64,000 nt of DNA, taken from Verrucomicrobiaceae bacterium (GTDB lineage Bacteria > Verrucomicrobiota > Verrucomicrobiia > Verrucomicrobiales > Akkermansiaceae). Where the stretch lies: assembly GCA_027486655.1 (NCBI GenBank), contig JAIXOR010000086.1:1-64000 (forward strand). Direction: 5' to 3'. The notes below the pieces were generated by a model. That model worked only from the letters and a program-made list of their open reading frames with translations. It made no database searches and was not told where the DNA came from. The translations under genes were made by a program, and so were the position numbers. Below are positions 9,199 through 17,922 of the stretch, piece after piece; the stretch's first letter is position 1, and each line of letters opens with the position of its first letter.

Positions 9199-10452
9199 AT
9201 GATCAACCTCACCAAACTCTGGACCGGCGTCGCCCAACCCGCAGACGCCCTTCGTTACGGTCATTCATCCGGCCATCCCGCGTCCCATGGCGGCGGGCGG
9301 GCCCCCTCCGCCGCCCGCGGGCGGAAGCCGATCACCGTTTGGAACATCACCCGCACCTGCAATCTGCGCTGCGTCCATTGCTACTCGGATTCCAACGCCG
9401 CCCGCTATCCCGGCGAGCTCGACTGGGAACAGATGCAGGATGTGATCGAGGACCTTGCCGCCTATCAGATCCCTTCGCTGCTCCTTTCCGGCGGTGAGCC
9501 GATGATCCATCCGCGCTTCTTCGATCTCGTGGACCTTGCCTCCAAGGCGGGTCTCAAGCTGACCATTTCCACCAACGGCACGCTCATCACTCCCGAGAAG
9601 GCCGGCATGCTCAAGGCGGCGGATGTGGCCTATGTGGGCATCTCCCTCGATGGAATCGGCCGCGTTCACGATGAGTTCCGCCGCAAGGAAGGGGCCTTTG
9701 ACGCCGCCGTGCGCGGATTCCGCAACTGCCACGCTGCGGGGCAGAAAACCGGACTCCGCCTCACCCTCACCCGCCACAACGTCCAGAACATCGAGCGCAT
9801 CCTCGACTTCATCGAAGAGCAGGAAATCCAGCGCGTCTGTTTCTATCACCTCGTCCCGGCCGGGCGGGGCAGCGAGCTGCAAACGCTGGGAGCCGCCGAG
9901 TCGCGCAAGGCCATCGACACCCTCATCGCCCGCGTCGAAGCCTGGCACCGGCAGGGGGTTGATCGCGAACTGCTCACCGTCACCCAACCGGCCGACGGCG
10001 CGTATCTGCTGGTGCGCATGGAAAATGAAAACCACCCGAACCTCGACGAGGCTCGGCGGCTGCTCGCCTGGAACGGCGGCGGAGCCAACAGCTCGGGACG
10101 CGGCATCGCCAACATCGACACCCAGGGCAACGTGCACCCCGACCAGTTCTGGCAGGACGTCACCCTCGGAAACGTCAAACAATCCCCGTTCTCCGAAATC
10201 TGGGAGGGCCGTCACCCGGCCTCTGCCGGGATGCTCGAAGCCATCCGCTCGATCGGCCTGCTCGATCCGCAGGCGAGGCAGGCGCGCTTGAGCGGCCCCT
10301 GCGCCTCCTGCTCCTGGTTCCCGGTCTGCGGCGGCGGATTCCGGACGAGGGCTTATTTTGCGAACCAGGGCGATCTCTGGGGCTCGGACCCCGGATGCTA
10401 CCTGAATGCCCGCGAGCGTGAAGCCGCCCGGATTCCGGTTCCGGCCGCCTGA
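9199..10452 (+). CDS. Radical SAM/SPASM protein of the NirJ/AhbC type
   Basis: A 417-residue enzyme. The opening MINLTKLWTGVAQPADALRY is a close match to the N-terminus of NirJ and AhbC (12,18-didecarboxysiroheme deacetylase), which remove side chains from siroheme derivatives in heme or heme d1 synthesis. The cluster motif is CNLRCVHC (C54, C58, C61), then LLSGGEP, ISLDG and a SPASM region CASCSWFPVCGGGFRTRAY with final DPGC. No other siroheme-branch genes (ahbA/B, ahbD, nirE, cysG) are visible nearby. The neighbours are instead envelope redox genes, so a different porphyrin, or a peptide substrate, remains open. Confidence 0.82.
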   Translation: MINLTKLWTGVAQPADALRYGHSSGHPASHGGGRAPSAARGRKPITVWNITRTCNLRCVHCYSDSNAARYPGELDWEQMQDVIEDLAAYQIPSLLLSGGEPMIHPRFFDLVDLASKAGLKLTISTNGTLITPEKAGMLKAADVAYVGISLDGIGRVHDEFRRKEGAFDAAVRGFRNCHAAGQKTGLRLTLTRHNVQNIERILDFIEEQEIQRVCFYHLVPAGRGSELQTLGAAESRKAIDTLIARVEAWHRQGVDRELLTVTQPADGAYLLVRMENENHPNLDEARRLLAWNGGGANSSGRGIANIDTQGNVHPDQFWQDVTLGNVKQSPFSEIWEGRHPASAGMLEAIRSIGLLDPQARQARLSGPCASCSWFPVCGGGFRTRAYFANQGDLWGSDPGCYLNAREREAARIPVPAA

Positions 10453-10523
10453 ATCGTAACAGCCCGGTAACTGTTGCGGTGTTGCCGTCGTGGCGCAGCG
10501 GCCTACACTGCCGCTTGTCCGCA

Positions 10524-11705
10524 ATGAAACCCGCCCGCATCGTTCTCGCGCCCCTGCTGCTGCCGGCGGTCCCATCGTGCCTTGGAAATCCACTCGTCGC
10601 CGAAAGCCAGCGCTACGATCTCAGCTATCAGTTTTACGACGAACAGGACGACCGCATCCGTGTGGAGTCCTGGTATCTGAGGGGCGAACTCGAACTCGAT
10701 GCGGACACCGGTTTCCGTTTCCAATACCTGAACGACGCCATCTCCGGAGCATCCCCCACCGGCGCGCTGCCCGGGGGAATCCAGCCTTACTATGCCGATG
10801 TGGACGACGTCCGTGACGGCATTCTGGGCGCACTCTCACGCCGCTTCGGCGACCACCGCGTGGAGCTTGAGCTCTCGTGCAGCGTCGAGGATGACTACAT
10901 CTCCAACGGCGTCGCGCTGAGCGACACCATCGAGCTCAACGAAAAGAACACCACGCTTTCGTTTGGTCTCAACTACCTGGATGACACGGTCACCGTGCCG
11001 CTTCTCGGTGACCGGTCGAAGGAAAGCTACGACATCTTCGCAGGCGTCAGCCAGATCATCGACCCGAATACGGTGGTCTCGGTGAACCTCACGCTCGGCT
11101 GCAACGACGGCTATCTCAATGATCCCTACAAGGTCATCCAGCGGGATGAGATTCAGAGTTTTCCAGATGGAAACGGCGGCACGATCGATATCCCGGTGAC
11201 CAACATCTATCGGGAGAACCGCCCGGACAGCCGCTTCCGGCAGGTGCTCCAGTTCGAGGGCCGCCACTACATCGAGCCGGCGTCAGGGGCGCTCGACGCC
11301 GTGCTGCGCCTCTCCAACGACGACTACGGCATCCTGTCGGGGACGCTCCAGGTCGAGTGGCGTCAGGAACTCGGCGAGAAACTCACCGTCACCCCCTTCT
11401 TCCGCTACTATCAACAGAACGAGGCGGACTTCTTCCATCAATCGCTCAACGGCCTGCCCGTCGGCAGCCCGTCTTCCGATCCGGATGGAAGTGGCCCGAA
11501 CTACTCGGCGGACTACCGCCTTTCATCGTTCAACGCGATCAGCGGCGGACTGAAGCTCCGCTATCAATTCAGCGACGTGCTGTCCGCATCCGCGGCCTAT
11601 GAGCGCTACGTCATGGACGGCACCGGCGGCGCGTCCGGCCAATCGCAGGACGAGGCCTACGTCACGGCGGACATCCTCACTCTCGGCCTGAGGGCCGAGT
11701 TCTAA
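10524..11705 (+). CDS. DUF3570 outer-membrane beta-barrel protein
   Basis: A 393-residue protein with an N-terminal hydrophobic export signal, then alternating amphipathic strands separated by acidic turns throughout, and a C-terminal Phe (GLRAEF) typical of outer-membrane barrels. The sequence features, including LSYQFYDEQDDRIRVESWY near the N-terminus, fit the DUF3570 family. To my knowledge DUF3570 genes recur beside ApbE, thioredoxin and DUF4266 genes in many Gram-negative bacteria, and the same set follows here. The start is placed at ATG 10524, where the signal peptide begins, rather than 15 codons upstream. The biochemical role of the family is not established. Confidence 0.82.
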   Translation: MKPARIVLAPLLLPAVPSCLGNPLVAESQRYDLSYQFYDEQDDRIRVESWYLRGELELDADTGFRFQYLNDAISGASPTGALPGGIQPYYADVDDVRDGILGALSRRFGDHRVELELSCSVEDDYISNGVALSDTIELNEKNTTLSFGLNYLDDTVTVPLLGDRSKESYDIFAGVSQIIDPNTVVSVNLTLGCNDGYLNDPYKVIQRDEIQSFPDGNGGTIDIPVTNIYRENRPDSRFRQVLQFEGRHYIEPASGALDAVLRLSNDDYGILSGTLQVEWRQELGEKLTVTPFFRYYQQNEADFFHQSLNGLPVGSPSSDPDGSGPNYSADYRLSSFNAISGGLKLRYQFSDVLSASAAYERYVMDGTGGASGQSQDEAYVTADILTLGLRAEF

Positions 11706-11714
11706 CCGATTTTC

Positions 11715-12686
11715 ATGAGCGCACCCCACACGGATTTCACGCTGCAACCGGACACCCGGGGTGTCCGGCATCTGGGTTTCCGTGCGCTGGGCACGGACTG
11801 CTCGGTGAAGTTCCGGCTGGAGGACGATCGCGCCGCCCTCGGCTTCGCCGCCGACGTGCTCGGGTGGATGGGGCGCTTCGAGGCGAAGTTCTCGCGCTTT
11901 CGTCCGGACTCGGTGGTGTCCCGGATCAACCGTGAGGCGGGAGGCGACTGGGTTCCGGTGGATGAGGAAACCGGGCACATGCTGCAGCTCGCGGATGATC
12001 TGCACCAGCGGACCCACGGAGTGATGGATGCCTCGATGCTTCCCTTGTTGAAGGTCTGGGACTGGAAAGTCGTTCACGAACAGCTTCCCGCGAAGGACGA
12101 GGTGCTTGCCGCTCTGGATCTCTGCGGATGGAAACGGGTCGAACGCCGGCCCGGTGCCGTGCGCCTGCCGCAGGCCGGCATGGGTCTGGACTTCGGCGGA
12201 TTCGGAAAAGAGTATGCCGTCGATTTCATCGGCCGCATGGCCGGATCCGCGGGGATCTCCGATGCCTTGATCGACTTCGGCCGGGACATTCTCGCGCTTG
12301 GTGGCAATGGAAGCCACCCGTTCTGGCACATCGGCGTGGAGGATGGCCTCCACCCCGGCTCCTGTTGGGGCGGGCTTGCGGTGAGCGGACAGGCGGTTTG
12401 TGCGTCCGGCGACTACAACCGCCACTTCATCCATGATGGCAGGCGCTACGGGCATATCCTCGATCCCCGGACCGGTTGGCCGGTGGCCAACGGCACGCGC
12501 GCCGTCACCGCCATCGCCTCCTCATGCCTGGAGGCGGGTGTTTTCAGCACCGCCGTCTGTGTGCTCGGACCGGGCGAGGGCATCCATCTCGCATCGCTGT
12601 CCCGCGGAGTCGAAATCTGTGTGCAGACCGATTCCGGTGTCGATGGCACCCGCGGCTTCGGCCGCTTCCTTGTGAAAGCCGCATGA
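11715..12686 (+). CDS. apbE: FAD:protein FMN transferase ApbE
   Basis: A 323-residue flavin transferase, which attaches FMN from FAD to a Ser/Thr of a target protein through a phosphoester bond. Diagnostic segments are FSRFRPDSVVSRIN (59-72), GLDFGGFGKEYAVD (157-170), SGDYNRHF (231-238) and HILDPRTGWPV (247-257), which form the FAD and Mg2+ site. No signal peptide or lipobox is seen, so it may act in the cytosol before export, or its export signal is not recognisable. It starts 9 bases after the DUF3570 gene. Its target is not obvious; the Ig-like protein at the end of the operon has a candidate acceptor motif. Confidence 0.93.
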   Translation: MSAPHTDFTLQPDTRGVRHLGFRALGTDCSVKFRLEDDRAALGFAADVLGWMGRFEAKFSRFRPDSVVSRINREAGGDWVPVDEETGHMLQLADDLHQRTHGVMDASMLPLLKVWDWKVVHEQLPAKDEVLAALDLCGWKRVERRPGAVRLPQAGMGLDFGGFGKEYAVDFIGRMAGSAGISDALIDFGRDILALGGNGSHPFWHIGVEDGLHPGSCWGGLAVSGQAVCASGDYNRHFIHDGRRYGHILDPRTGWPVANGTRAVTAIASSCLEAGVFSTAVCVLGPGEGIHLASLSRGVEICVQTDSGVDGTRGFGRFLVKAA

Positions 12687-12719
12687 AATCCCCTCAACCC
12701 ACTCCCTGTTAGATCCACC

Positions 12720-13208
12720 ATGAAAACCCTGCTCTCCCTCATCGCCGTCACACTCTGCACCGCCCTGACCGCCTCCGCGGAGCCCGCCAAGGCCGGGCAG
12801 TCCATGCCCAAGCTCGCCTCGCTGCTGCCCGGCGCCTCCGTTCCTGCCACGGCGGGCAAGGTCGTGCTGGTCGACTTCTGGGCCTCCTGGTGCGGCCCCT
12901 GCAAGGCCTCTTTCCCGGTGCTCAACAAACTGCACGAAACGTATGCCTCGAAGGGCCTCGTCGTCATCGGCGTGGGCGTGGATGAGGACGCGGCCAAGTA
13001 TCAGGCCTTTGCCGGCAAGATGGGGGCGAAGTTCCCCCTGGTTCATGATTCCGCACACAAGGCGGCCGCGTTTTTCGGTCCCGCGACCATGCCGACCAGT
13101 TATCTCGTCGACCGCAAGGGCGTGATCCGCCACGTCCATTCCGGATTCCGCGGTGCGAAAACCGAGGCGGAATACATCTCGGAAATCGAAGCACTGCTCG
13201 CCCAATAA
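12720..13208 (+). CDS. TlpA/ResA-like periplasmic thioredoxin-fold protein
   Basis: A 162-residue exported thioredoxin-fold protein. The N-terminus is a cleavable signal peptide ending near ASA. The redox motif WCGPC (C58, C61) lies in [13 protein letters not shown], and the cis-Pro strand is TMPTSYLVD, followed by [10 protein letters not shown]. Such proteins reduce or isomerise disulfides, for example in cytochrome c or metal-site assembly. Lying 33 bases after apbE and 21 bases before the Cys-tailed DUF4266 lipoprotein, it is a natural candidate to keep the CGC tail of that lipoprotein reduced; this is inference from gene order. Confidence 0.9.
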   Translation: MKTLLSLIAVTLCTALTASAEPAKAGQSMPKLASLLPGASVPATAGKVVLVDFWASWCGPCKASFPVLNKLHETYASKGLVVIGVGVDEDAAKYQAFAGKMGAKFPLVHDSAHKAAAFFGPATMPTSYLVDRKGVIRHVHSGFRGAKTEAEYISEIEALLAQ

Positions 13209-13229
13209 TCCCGAATCCCACCGATTGCC

Positions 13230-13460
13230 GTGAACCTGCCCGTGAAGCTCCTGTTTCCCTTCGCCGCCGCCGCGCTGGCGACTTCGTGCTCGCCCTCCCT
13301 GGCGCGGGTGAAACCCTACGAACGCGGCACCCTGGCCAAGCCGGTGATGTCCGAATCCATGGACCCGCTTCTAACAGCTATGACCGAACACGCCTATTTC
13401 TCCCGCGAGGCCAGCTTTGGCGGCGGTGGCGTGGGCGGCGGCGGTTGTGGCTGCAATTGA
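13230..13460 (+). CDS. DUF4266 small lipoprotein with Gly-rich Cys tail
   Basis: A 76-residue protein starting with GTG. A hydrophobic leader ends at LATSC, a weak lipobox with Cys20. The mature part contains VKPYERGTLAKPVM and an acidic helix, then a flexible end: Phe63, four Gly, Val, four Gly, and C73-G-C75-N76 at the C-terminus. This architecture matches DUF4266, a family encoded beside DUF3570 and ApbE. The CGC terminus is a plausible metal-binding or modification site; two radical SAM/SPASM enzymes in the same operon make peptide modification worth considering. No precursor-peptide cleavage motif is evident. Confidence 0.8.
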   Translation: MNLPVKLLFPFAAAALATSCSPSLARVKPYERGTLAKPVMSESMDPLLTAMTEHAYFSREASFGGGGVGGGGCGCN

Positions 13461-13500
13461 TCTCATCCTGAAAACAAAACCCGCAAAGCACCCGAATACT

Positions 13501-14376
13501 ATGAAACCCCATCTCATGATCCCGCCTAGAGCCCGTCGCATCGCTTCGCGGCTCGGTTCGCTGATCCTGCTATTCCAACGCTCGCCCGTCGTTCAGATGT
13601 TGTTCCCGGAGGCCAAGCTCGTCGGTGGCGCAGGCCTCGGTGAGCTCGGCAAATGGACCGTCGCCACCGTTGCCGGCCTCGGCGCCTTCGACTCGGTGGC
13701 GGGAGCCACCACCATTGCCCAGGTCGCCCCCAGCGCGGGATCGACCACGGTCCCGGCGAAGGTCGGCCAGAACCTCAACTTCATCTTCCAACTCACCGGT
13801 TACCCGGACACGCCCGGCAGTTGGAAAGTCTCCGGCCTGCCCGCCGGTCTCGTCCATGCGAATGCGACGAACAACGCCGTGGATTCCGTTTCCGGCAAGC
13901 CCACCGTTTCCGGGAACTTCACGGTCAGCATCACCGCCTATCAGAAATCCGGATACTCGGGTGACAAGTTCACGCGCAACTTCACCATGAATGTGCTGCC
14001 CGCGGATCCTGTCACGCCGCCCCAGGAGATCGCCGTGCAGCAACCGGCGGGCATCAACCTGACCGATGCCGTCTCCGTGCGCTCGTTCGGAACCACGAAG
14101 GTCGGCACCAAGGGCAAGGTGTTCACGTTCACCGTGAGGAACCTGGGGGGCATGCCGTTGACAGGCATCTCGGTTTACAAGGACGGAGCCCACAAGCAGG
14201 ACTTCATCGTTGCCAAGCCGCCGGTATCGAGCCTGGCCCCGGGTGCCTCCACCACGTTCTCGGTCACCTTCACTCCCAGCGGCACCGGCAGCCGGTCCGG
14301 GGGGATTCATGTGAAGAGCAACGATGCGAACGAGAATCCCTTCGACATCCGCGTGGCGGGTGTGGGTTCGCCCTGA
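13501..14376 (+). CDS. Exported Ig-like / choice-of-anchor-D protein with FMN-attachment-like motif
   Basis: A 291-residue protein. A basic N-terminus and one hydrophobic segment (about 13-35) precede the sequence LGAFDSVAGATTIAQ (60-74). The rest is two Ig-like beta domains: one resembling putative-Ig modules (SWKVSGLPAGL..SGNFTVSITAYQ) and a C-terminal abnormal-spindle/HYDIN-like domain (FTFTVRNLGG ... VTFTPSGTGSRSGGIHVKSND). The stretch D64-S-V-A-G-A-T70-T resembles the D-x-x-(S/T)-G-A-(T/S) motif that ApbE flavinylates in NqrC/RnfG-type proteins, with Ala where Ser/Thr is usual. I chose ATG 13501 because the longer frame overlaps the DUF4266 gene. It closes the operon. Confidence 0.72.
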   Translation: MKPHLMIPPRARRIASRLGSLILLFQRSPVVQMLFPEAKLVGGAGLGELGKWTVATVAGLGAFDSVAGATTIAQVAPSAGSTTVPAKVGQNLNFIFQLTGYPDTPGSWKVSGLPAGLVHANATNNAVDSVSGKPTVSGNFTVSITAYQKSGYSGDKFTRNFTMNVLPADPVTPPQEIAVQQPAGINLTDAVSVRSFGTTKVGTKGKVFTFTVRNLGGMPLTGISVYKDGAHKQDFIVAKPPVSSLAPGASTTFSVTFTPSGTGSRSGGIHVKSNDANENPFDIRVAGVGSP

Positions 14377-14398
14377 TCGGAAATCACCGCCGCCCCCT

Positions 14399-15553
14399 TC
14401 AGTCGGTGGAGCGGGGCGGTTTGATCAGGCGGTTGGCAATCCGGAACTCCTTTGGCGTCTGGTTGAAGCGCTGGCGGAAGAGGTTGACGAGCGCGCTCGC
14501 CGTGCGGAAGCCGGATTGTTCGGCCACCGATTGCAGCGAAAGATCCGATGAGGAAAGCAAGCGCGTGGCCAGGGCGAAGTGGGCGCGCCAGATCTCATCG
14601 TGGATCGTGCGGCCGACCAGCTTGTTGAAGCGGCTTTCCAGCGAGCGGCGCGAGATGCTCGTCGCCGTGACGACGTTGCCCACCTTGATGCTCTGCGCGG
14701 CGTGGTCGTGGATGTAGCGGAGCGCGGTGACCACCTGCTTGTCATCAAAGGCATAGACATCCGTGCTCCGGCGTTCCGCCACAAAGGCCGGGGGAATGAA
14801 CTGGGTGCCCTCGGGCGCGCTGCCCCCTTCGAGAATGTGGTCGAGCCAACGCGCCGCCTCATAGCCGCGGCGCTCCATGTCCATGTCCAGGCTGGAGAGG
14901 CTGGGCGAGCAGAGGTCGCACAGCTGGTCGTAGTTTCCGATGCCCATCACGGCGGCCTCCTCCGGCACGCGGATGCCGGTCTGCCAGCAGGCCTCGATGG
15001 CCATGGAGGCGAGTCGGTCGGTCGATGCAAGCAAGGCAAAGGGCCGCTCCATCCCGGTCAGCCAGGCTTCCAACTCGGAATCGCCGGCCGATCCGATGGA
15101 AAGCGTCTCGACCTTGTGGCCGGCCTCGGCCAGCCGGGTGGCGAAGCCTTTGCCGCGGTCCGCATGGAAGCGGGAAAGGTCCCTCCGCCGCAGGAAGGCG
15201 AAGCGAGTGAAGCCACGATCGAGCAGAAACTCGGCGGCCATCGCGCCGGTGGCCACGTCGTCGCCGATCACATTGAGGAAAACCGGATCCGCGTGGCGGC
15301 CGCTCACGTTGATCACCGGGATGGTGCGCTGGGCCGCCGCTTCGGCGAAACGCGCTTCCGATGAGGTGCAGATGATGCCGTCGCCCTGCCAGTTGGCCAC
15401 CAGGTCCGCGAGCTCGCGGCGCTCGCGATCAAAAAACGCAATGCGCCAGTTCGTCTTCTGCCGTGCATAGCGGCTGATGCCATTGAGGATCTTGTCTCCG
15501 TATCCGTTGAGCGCTTCCACCATCAGGCCGATATGGCGATAAGTTTTCGACAT
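14399..15553 (-). CDS. XylR-type transcriptional regulator (LacI-like sensor + AraC HTH)
   Basis: A 384-residue regulator. Residues about 5-265 form a periplasmic-binding-protein-like sugar sensor (HIGLMVEALNGYGDKILNGI, then PVINVSGR and MGIGNYD). Residues about 280-380 carry an AraC/XylS double helix-turn-helix ending SGFRTASALVNLFRQRFNQTPKEFR. This order is that of XylR-type regulators, abundant in Verrucomicrobiota, which sense sugars and control neighbouring catabolic genes. I use the ATG at 15553 (MSKTYRHIG) since the extra upstream codons do not resemble the family. It is convergent with the preceding operon and has no obvious catabolic neighbour, so its target may be distant. Confidence 0.88.
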   Translation of the reverse strand: MSKTYRHIGLMVEALNGYGDKILNGISRYARQKTNWRIAFFDRERRELADLVANWQGDGIICTSSEARFAEAAAQRTIPVINVSGRHADPVFLNVIGDDVATGAMAAEFLLDRGFTRFAFLRRRDLSRFHADRGKGFATRLAEAGHKVETLSIGSAGDSELEAWLTGMERPFALLASTDRLASMAIEACWQTGIRVPEEAAVMGIGNYDQLCDLCSPSLSSLDMDMERRGYEAARWLDHILEGGSAPEGTQFIPPAFVAERRSTDVYAFDDKQVVTALRYIHDHAAQSIKVGNVVTATSISRRSLESRFNKLVGRTIHDEIWRAHFALATRLLSSSDLSLQSVAEQSGFRTASALVNLFRQRFNQTPKEFRIANRLIKPPRSTD

Positions 15554-15680
15554 GCCGGTATTTGGATTGAAGCAGGCCGCTCTGTAAACCCGGAAAACCG
15601 GAAATCTGCGCAACGATGAAATTTCGAGGCAGTTTCCCCCGGGGCTCAAGTCAGAGCCGGATGAACGGCGGCGGAGGACC

Positions 15681-16790
15681 TCAATGGGTCATCGGATTCT
15701 CGCCGGAGGCATCTCCCAAATGGGAGAGATTCTCGGGCAGGAAGCGCTTGAAGCGGGTCTTGTCGATCGACTTCATGTAAGCCTCCTCGGGCGAGATCAT
15801 GCCTTCGCGGAGCTTGGACCAGATCGACTCGTCCATGAACTGCATGCCATCGCCCTTGCCGCCGGTGATGACGTCGTAGAGCTTCTGGGTGGCACCTTCA
15901 CGGATGATCGCGGAGACCGCCGGGGTGGCGAACATGATTTCGTGCACGGCGGTGCGGCCCGGTTTGTCCACGCGCTTGCAGAGCAGCTGGGCGACCACGC
16001 CGCGCAGCGAGGCGGCGAGCATGGTGCGCACCTGCGACTGCTGATCGGACGGGAACACGTCGATGATCCGGTCCACCGTCTTGCGGGCATTGTTGGTGTG
16101 CAGGGTGCCGAAAACGAGAAGACCGGTCTCCGCCGCGGTGAGGGCCAGCGAGATGGTCTCGAGGTCGCGCATCTCACCGACGAGAACGATGTCCGAATCC
16201 TCCCGCAGAGCGGCGCGCAGGCCGTCGGCGAAGGACGGCGTCTGGATCGGCACCTCGCGCTGGGTGATGATCGAGCGCTTGTTGCGGTGCACGAACTCGA
16301 TCGGCTCCTCGATGGTGATGATGTGCCGGGCGTAGTTGATGTTGATGTAATCCAGCAGCGCGGCGAGCGTGGTGGACTTTCCGGATCCGGTGGGGCCGGT
16401 GACGAGGATGAGGCCCGAGCGCATGCGGCCGAATTCCTTGACGACATCCGGCACGCCAAGGCTTTCAAGCGAGGCGATCTCCGTGGGAATGAGCCGGAAG
16501 ACCGCGCCGAGGCCGTTCTGCTGTTTCAGGTAGTTGCAGCGGAAGCGGGAATCCTCGTCCATCTCGTAGGCGAAGTCGAGGTCGCCGGTCTGCAAGTAAC
16601 GCTCGAAGGCTTTGGGATCACAGATCTCGGCGAGGAGGTTTTTGAAACTCTCGCCCTGAAGCACTTCCTGATCGGGAATGGGAGTGACGGAACCGTGAAC
16701 GCGGATCTTGGGAGGCTGACCTTCGGAAAGGTGGAGGTCGGAGCCTTTGGTGGCGATCAGATAGCGGAAGAATTCGTCGATGCGGGCCAT
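15681..16790 (-). CDS. pilT: Type IV pilus retraction ATPase PilT
   Basis: A 369-residue PilT ATPase, which powers pilus retraction at the inner membrane. It has the N-terminal PAS-like domain (GSDLHLSEGQPPKIRVHG), Walker A GPTGSGKS (132-139), the Asp box around IITIEEPIEF, Walker B DIVLVGEMRDLET and the His box GTLHTNNA. AAETGLLVFGTLHT and the IREGATQKLY region are typical. It follows a second PilT-family gene by 43 bases on the same strand; the pair resembles pilT/pilU. No pilin, pilB or secretin gene is in the window. Confidence 0.95.
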   Translation of the reverse strand: MARIDEFFRYLIATKGSDLHLSEGQPPKIRVHGSVTPIPDQEVLQGESFKNLLAEICDPKAFERYLQTGDLDFAYEMDEDSRFRCNYLKQQNGLGAVFRLIPTEIASLESLGVPDVVKEFGRMRSGLILVTGPTGSGKSTTLAALLDYININYARHIITIEEPIEFVHRNKRSIITQREVPIQTPSFADGLRAALREDSDIVLVGEMRDLETISLALTAAETGLLVFGTLHTNNARKTVDRIIDVFPSDQQSQVRTMLAASLRGVVAQLLCKRVDKPGRTAVHEIMFATPAVSAIIREGATQKLYDVITGGKGDGMQFMDESIWSKLREGMISPEEAYMKSIDKTRFKRFLPENLSHLGDASGENPMTH

Positions 16791-16833
16791 GGGATAGGGA
16801 GAATGAAAGGTTGTTGTTGGAGACCCATCCGCC

Positions 16834-17916
16834 TCAGGACTGGAAGAATGCCTTCATCTGGGCCTTGTCGTCCGCGCGGAAGAGCGCCTCGTCGCGGGTG
16901 ATGACGCCCTCGACGTAGAGCCGCCGGAGGGATTCGTCCATGGTGATCATGCCGACGTTTTTACCGGTCTGCATGACGCCCGGGAGCATGAAGGTCTTAC
17001 CCTCACGAATGCAGTTGGCCACGGCCGGGGTGTTGACGAGGAGTTCGAGGGCCATCACCCGGCCGCTTCCGTCGCCCTTGGGCACGAGCTGCTGGGAGAG
17101 GATGCCGCGGAGCGATTCGGAGACCATGATGCGGATCTGGTCGCGCTGGTCGGTCGGGAACACGTCGAGCACCCGGTCGAGCGTCCGCGGGGCATTGCCG
17201 GTGTGCAGGGTGCCAAGCACCAAGTGCCCGGTTTCCGCAGCGGTGAGGGCGAGCTGGATCGTCTCCAGGTCGCGCATTTCCCCGACCATGATGATGTCCG
17301 GATCCTCCCGGAGGGCGCCGCGGAGGGCTTTGGCGAAGGACTCGGTGTGGGCATGCACCTCGCGCTGGTTCACGTGGCAGCCTTTGGATTCGAAGACGTA
17401 TTCGATCGGGTCCTCAAGCGTGAGGATGTGGTCCTCGCGGTCCCGGTTGATGAAGTCGATGAGCGCGGCCAGGGTGGTGGACTTGCCGGAGCCGACCGAT
17501 CCGGTGACGAGGATGAGTCCGTTCTGATAGCGGGTGAGGGGAAGGATGTGTTCGAGCGGCAGGCCGATGTCCTCGATCGAGCGGATCTGCGTGTTGATGA
17601 TCCGGAAGACCATGTCGTATCCGAGGCGCTGCTTGACTACGGAGGCGCGGTAGCGGCCGTTGGGTGCGGAGTAGGCGAAGTCCACATCGCCCTTCAGGTC
17701 GAGACGTTCCCACTCGGCGGGGCCAAGGAAAGACTTGGCGAGGCGCTCGGTGTCCTCCGGGGAAAGCGGTTCATGGTCCTCCCAGATCGGCTGCAATTGG
17801 CCGAAGCGGCGCCAGGCGGGCGGATAGGCGGTGGAAAGATGGATATCCGAGCAATCGTATTCGCGGCCGAGTTGCAGATATTGGTCAACGTGGTCGAGGA
17901 CCTGATGGTTGGACAT
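16834..17916 (-). CDS. PilT/PilU-family twitching motility ATPase
   Basis: A 360-residue PilT-family ATPase, paralogous to the adjacent pilT. It shows the CSDIHLSTAYPPAWR N-terminal domain, Walker A GSVGSGKS (139-146), LTLEDPIEYVF, Walker B DIIMVGEMRDLET, GTLHTGNAPRTLDR and VFPTDQRDQIR. PilT and PilU form hetero-motors in several bacteria; this copy, upstream in the likely operon, could be the PilU-like partner or a second PilT, and sequence alone does not decide. It is preceded by three small membrane-associated genes on the same strand. Confidence 0.92.
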   Translation of the reverse strand: MSNHQVLDHVDQYLQLGREYDCSDIHLSTAYPPAWRRFGQLQPIWEDHEPLSPEDTERLAKSFLGPAEWERLDLKGDVDFAYSAPNGRYRASVVKQRLGYDMVFRIINTQIRSIEDIGLPLEHILPLTRYQNGLILVTGSVGSGKSTTLAALIDFINRDREDHILTLEDPIEYVFESKGCHVNQREVHAHTESFAKALRGALREDPDIIMVGEMRDLETIQLALTAAETGHLVLGTLHTGNAPRTLDRVLDVFPTDQRDQIRIMVSESLRGILSQQLVPKGDGSGRVMALELLVNTPAVANCIREGKTFMLPGVMQTGKNVGMITMDESLRRLYVEGVITRDEALFRADDKAQMKAFFQS

Positions 17917-17922
17917 GTGAAC

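Noticed and set aside
15684..16901. 405-codon open frame opposite pilT
   Set aside because: It is antisense to two intact PilT-family genes, lacks any family motif, and arises from the GC-rich codon structure.
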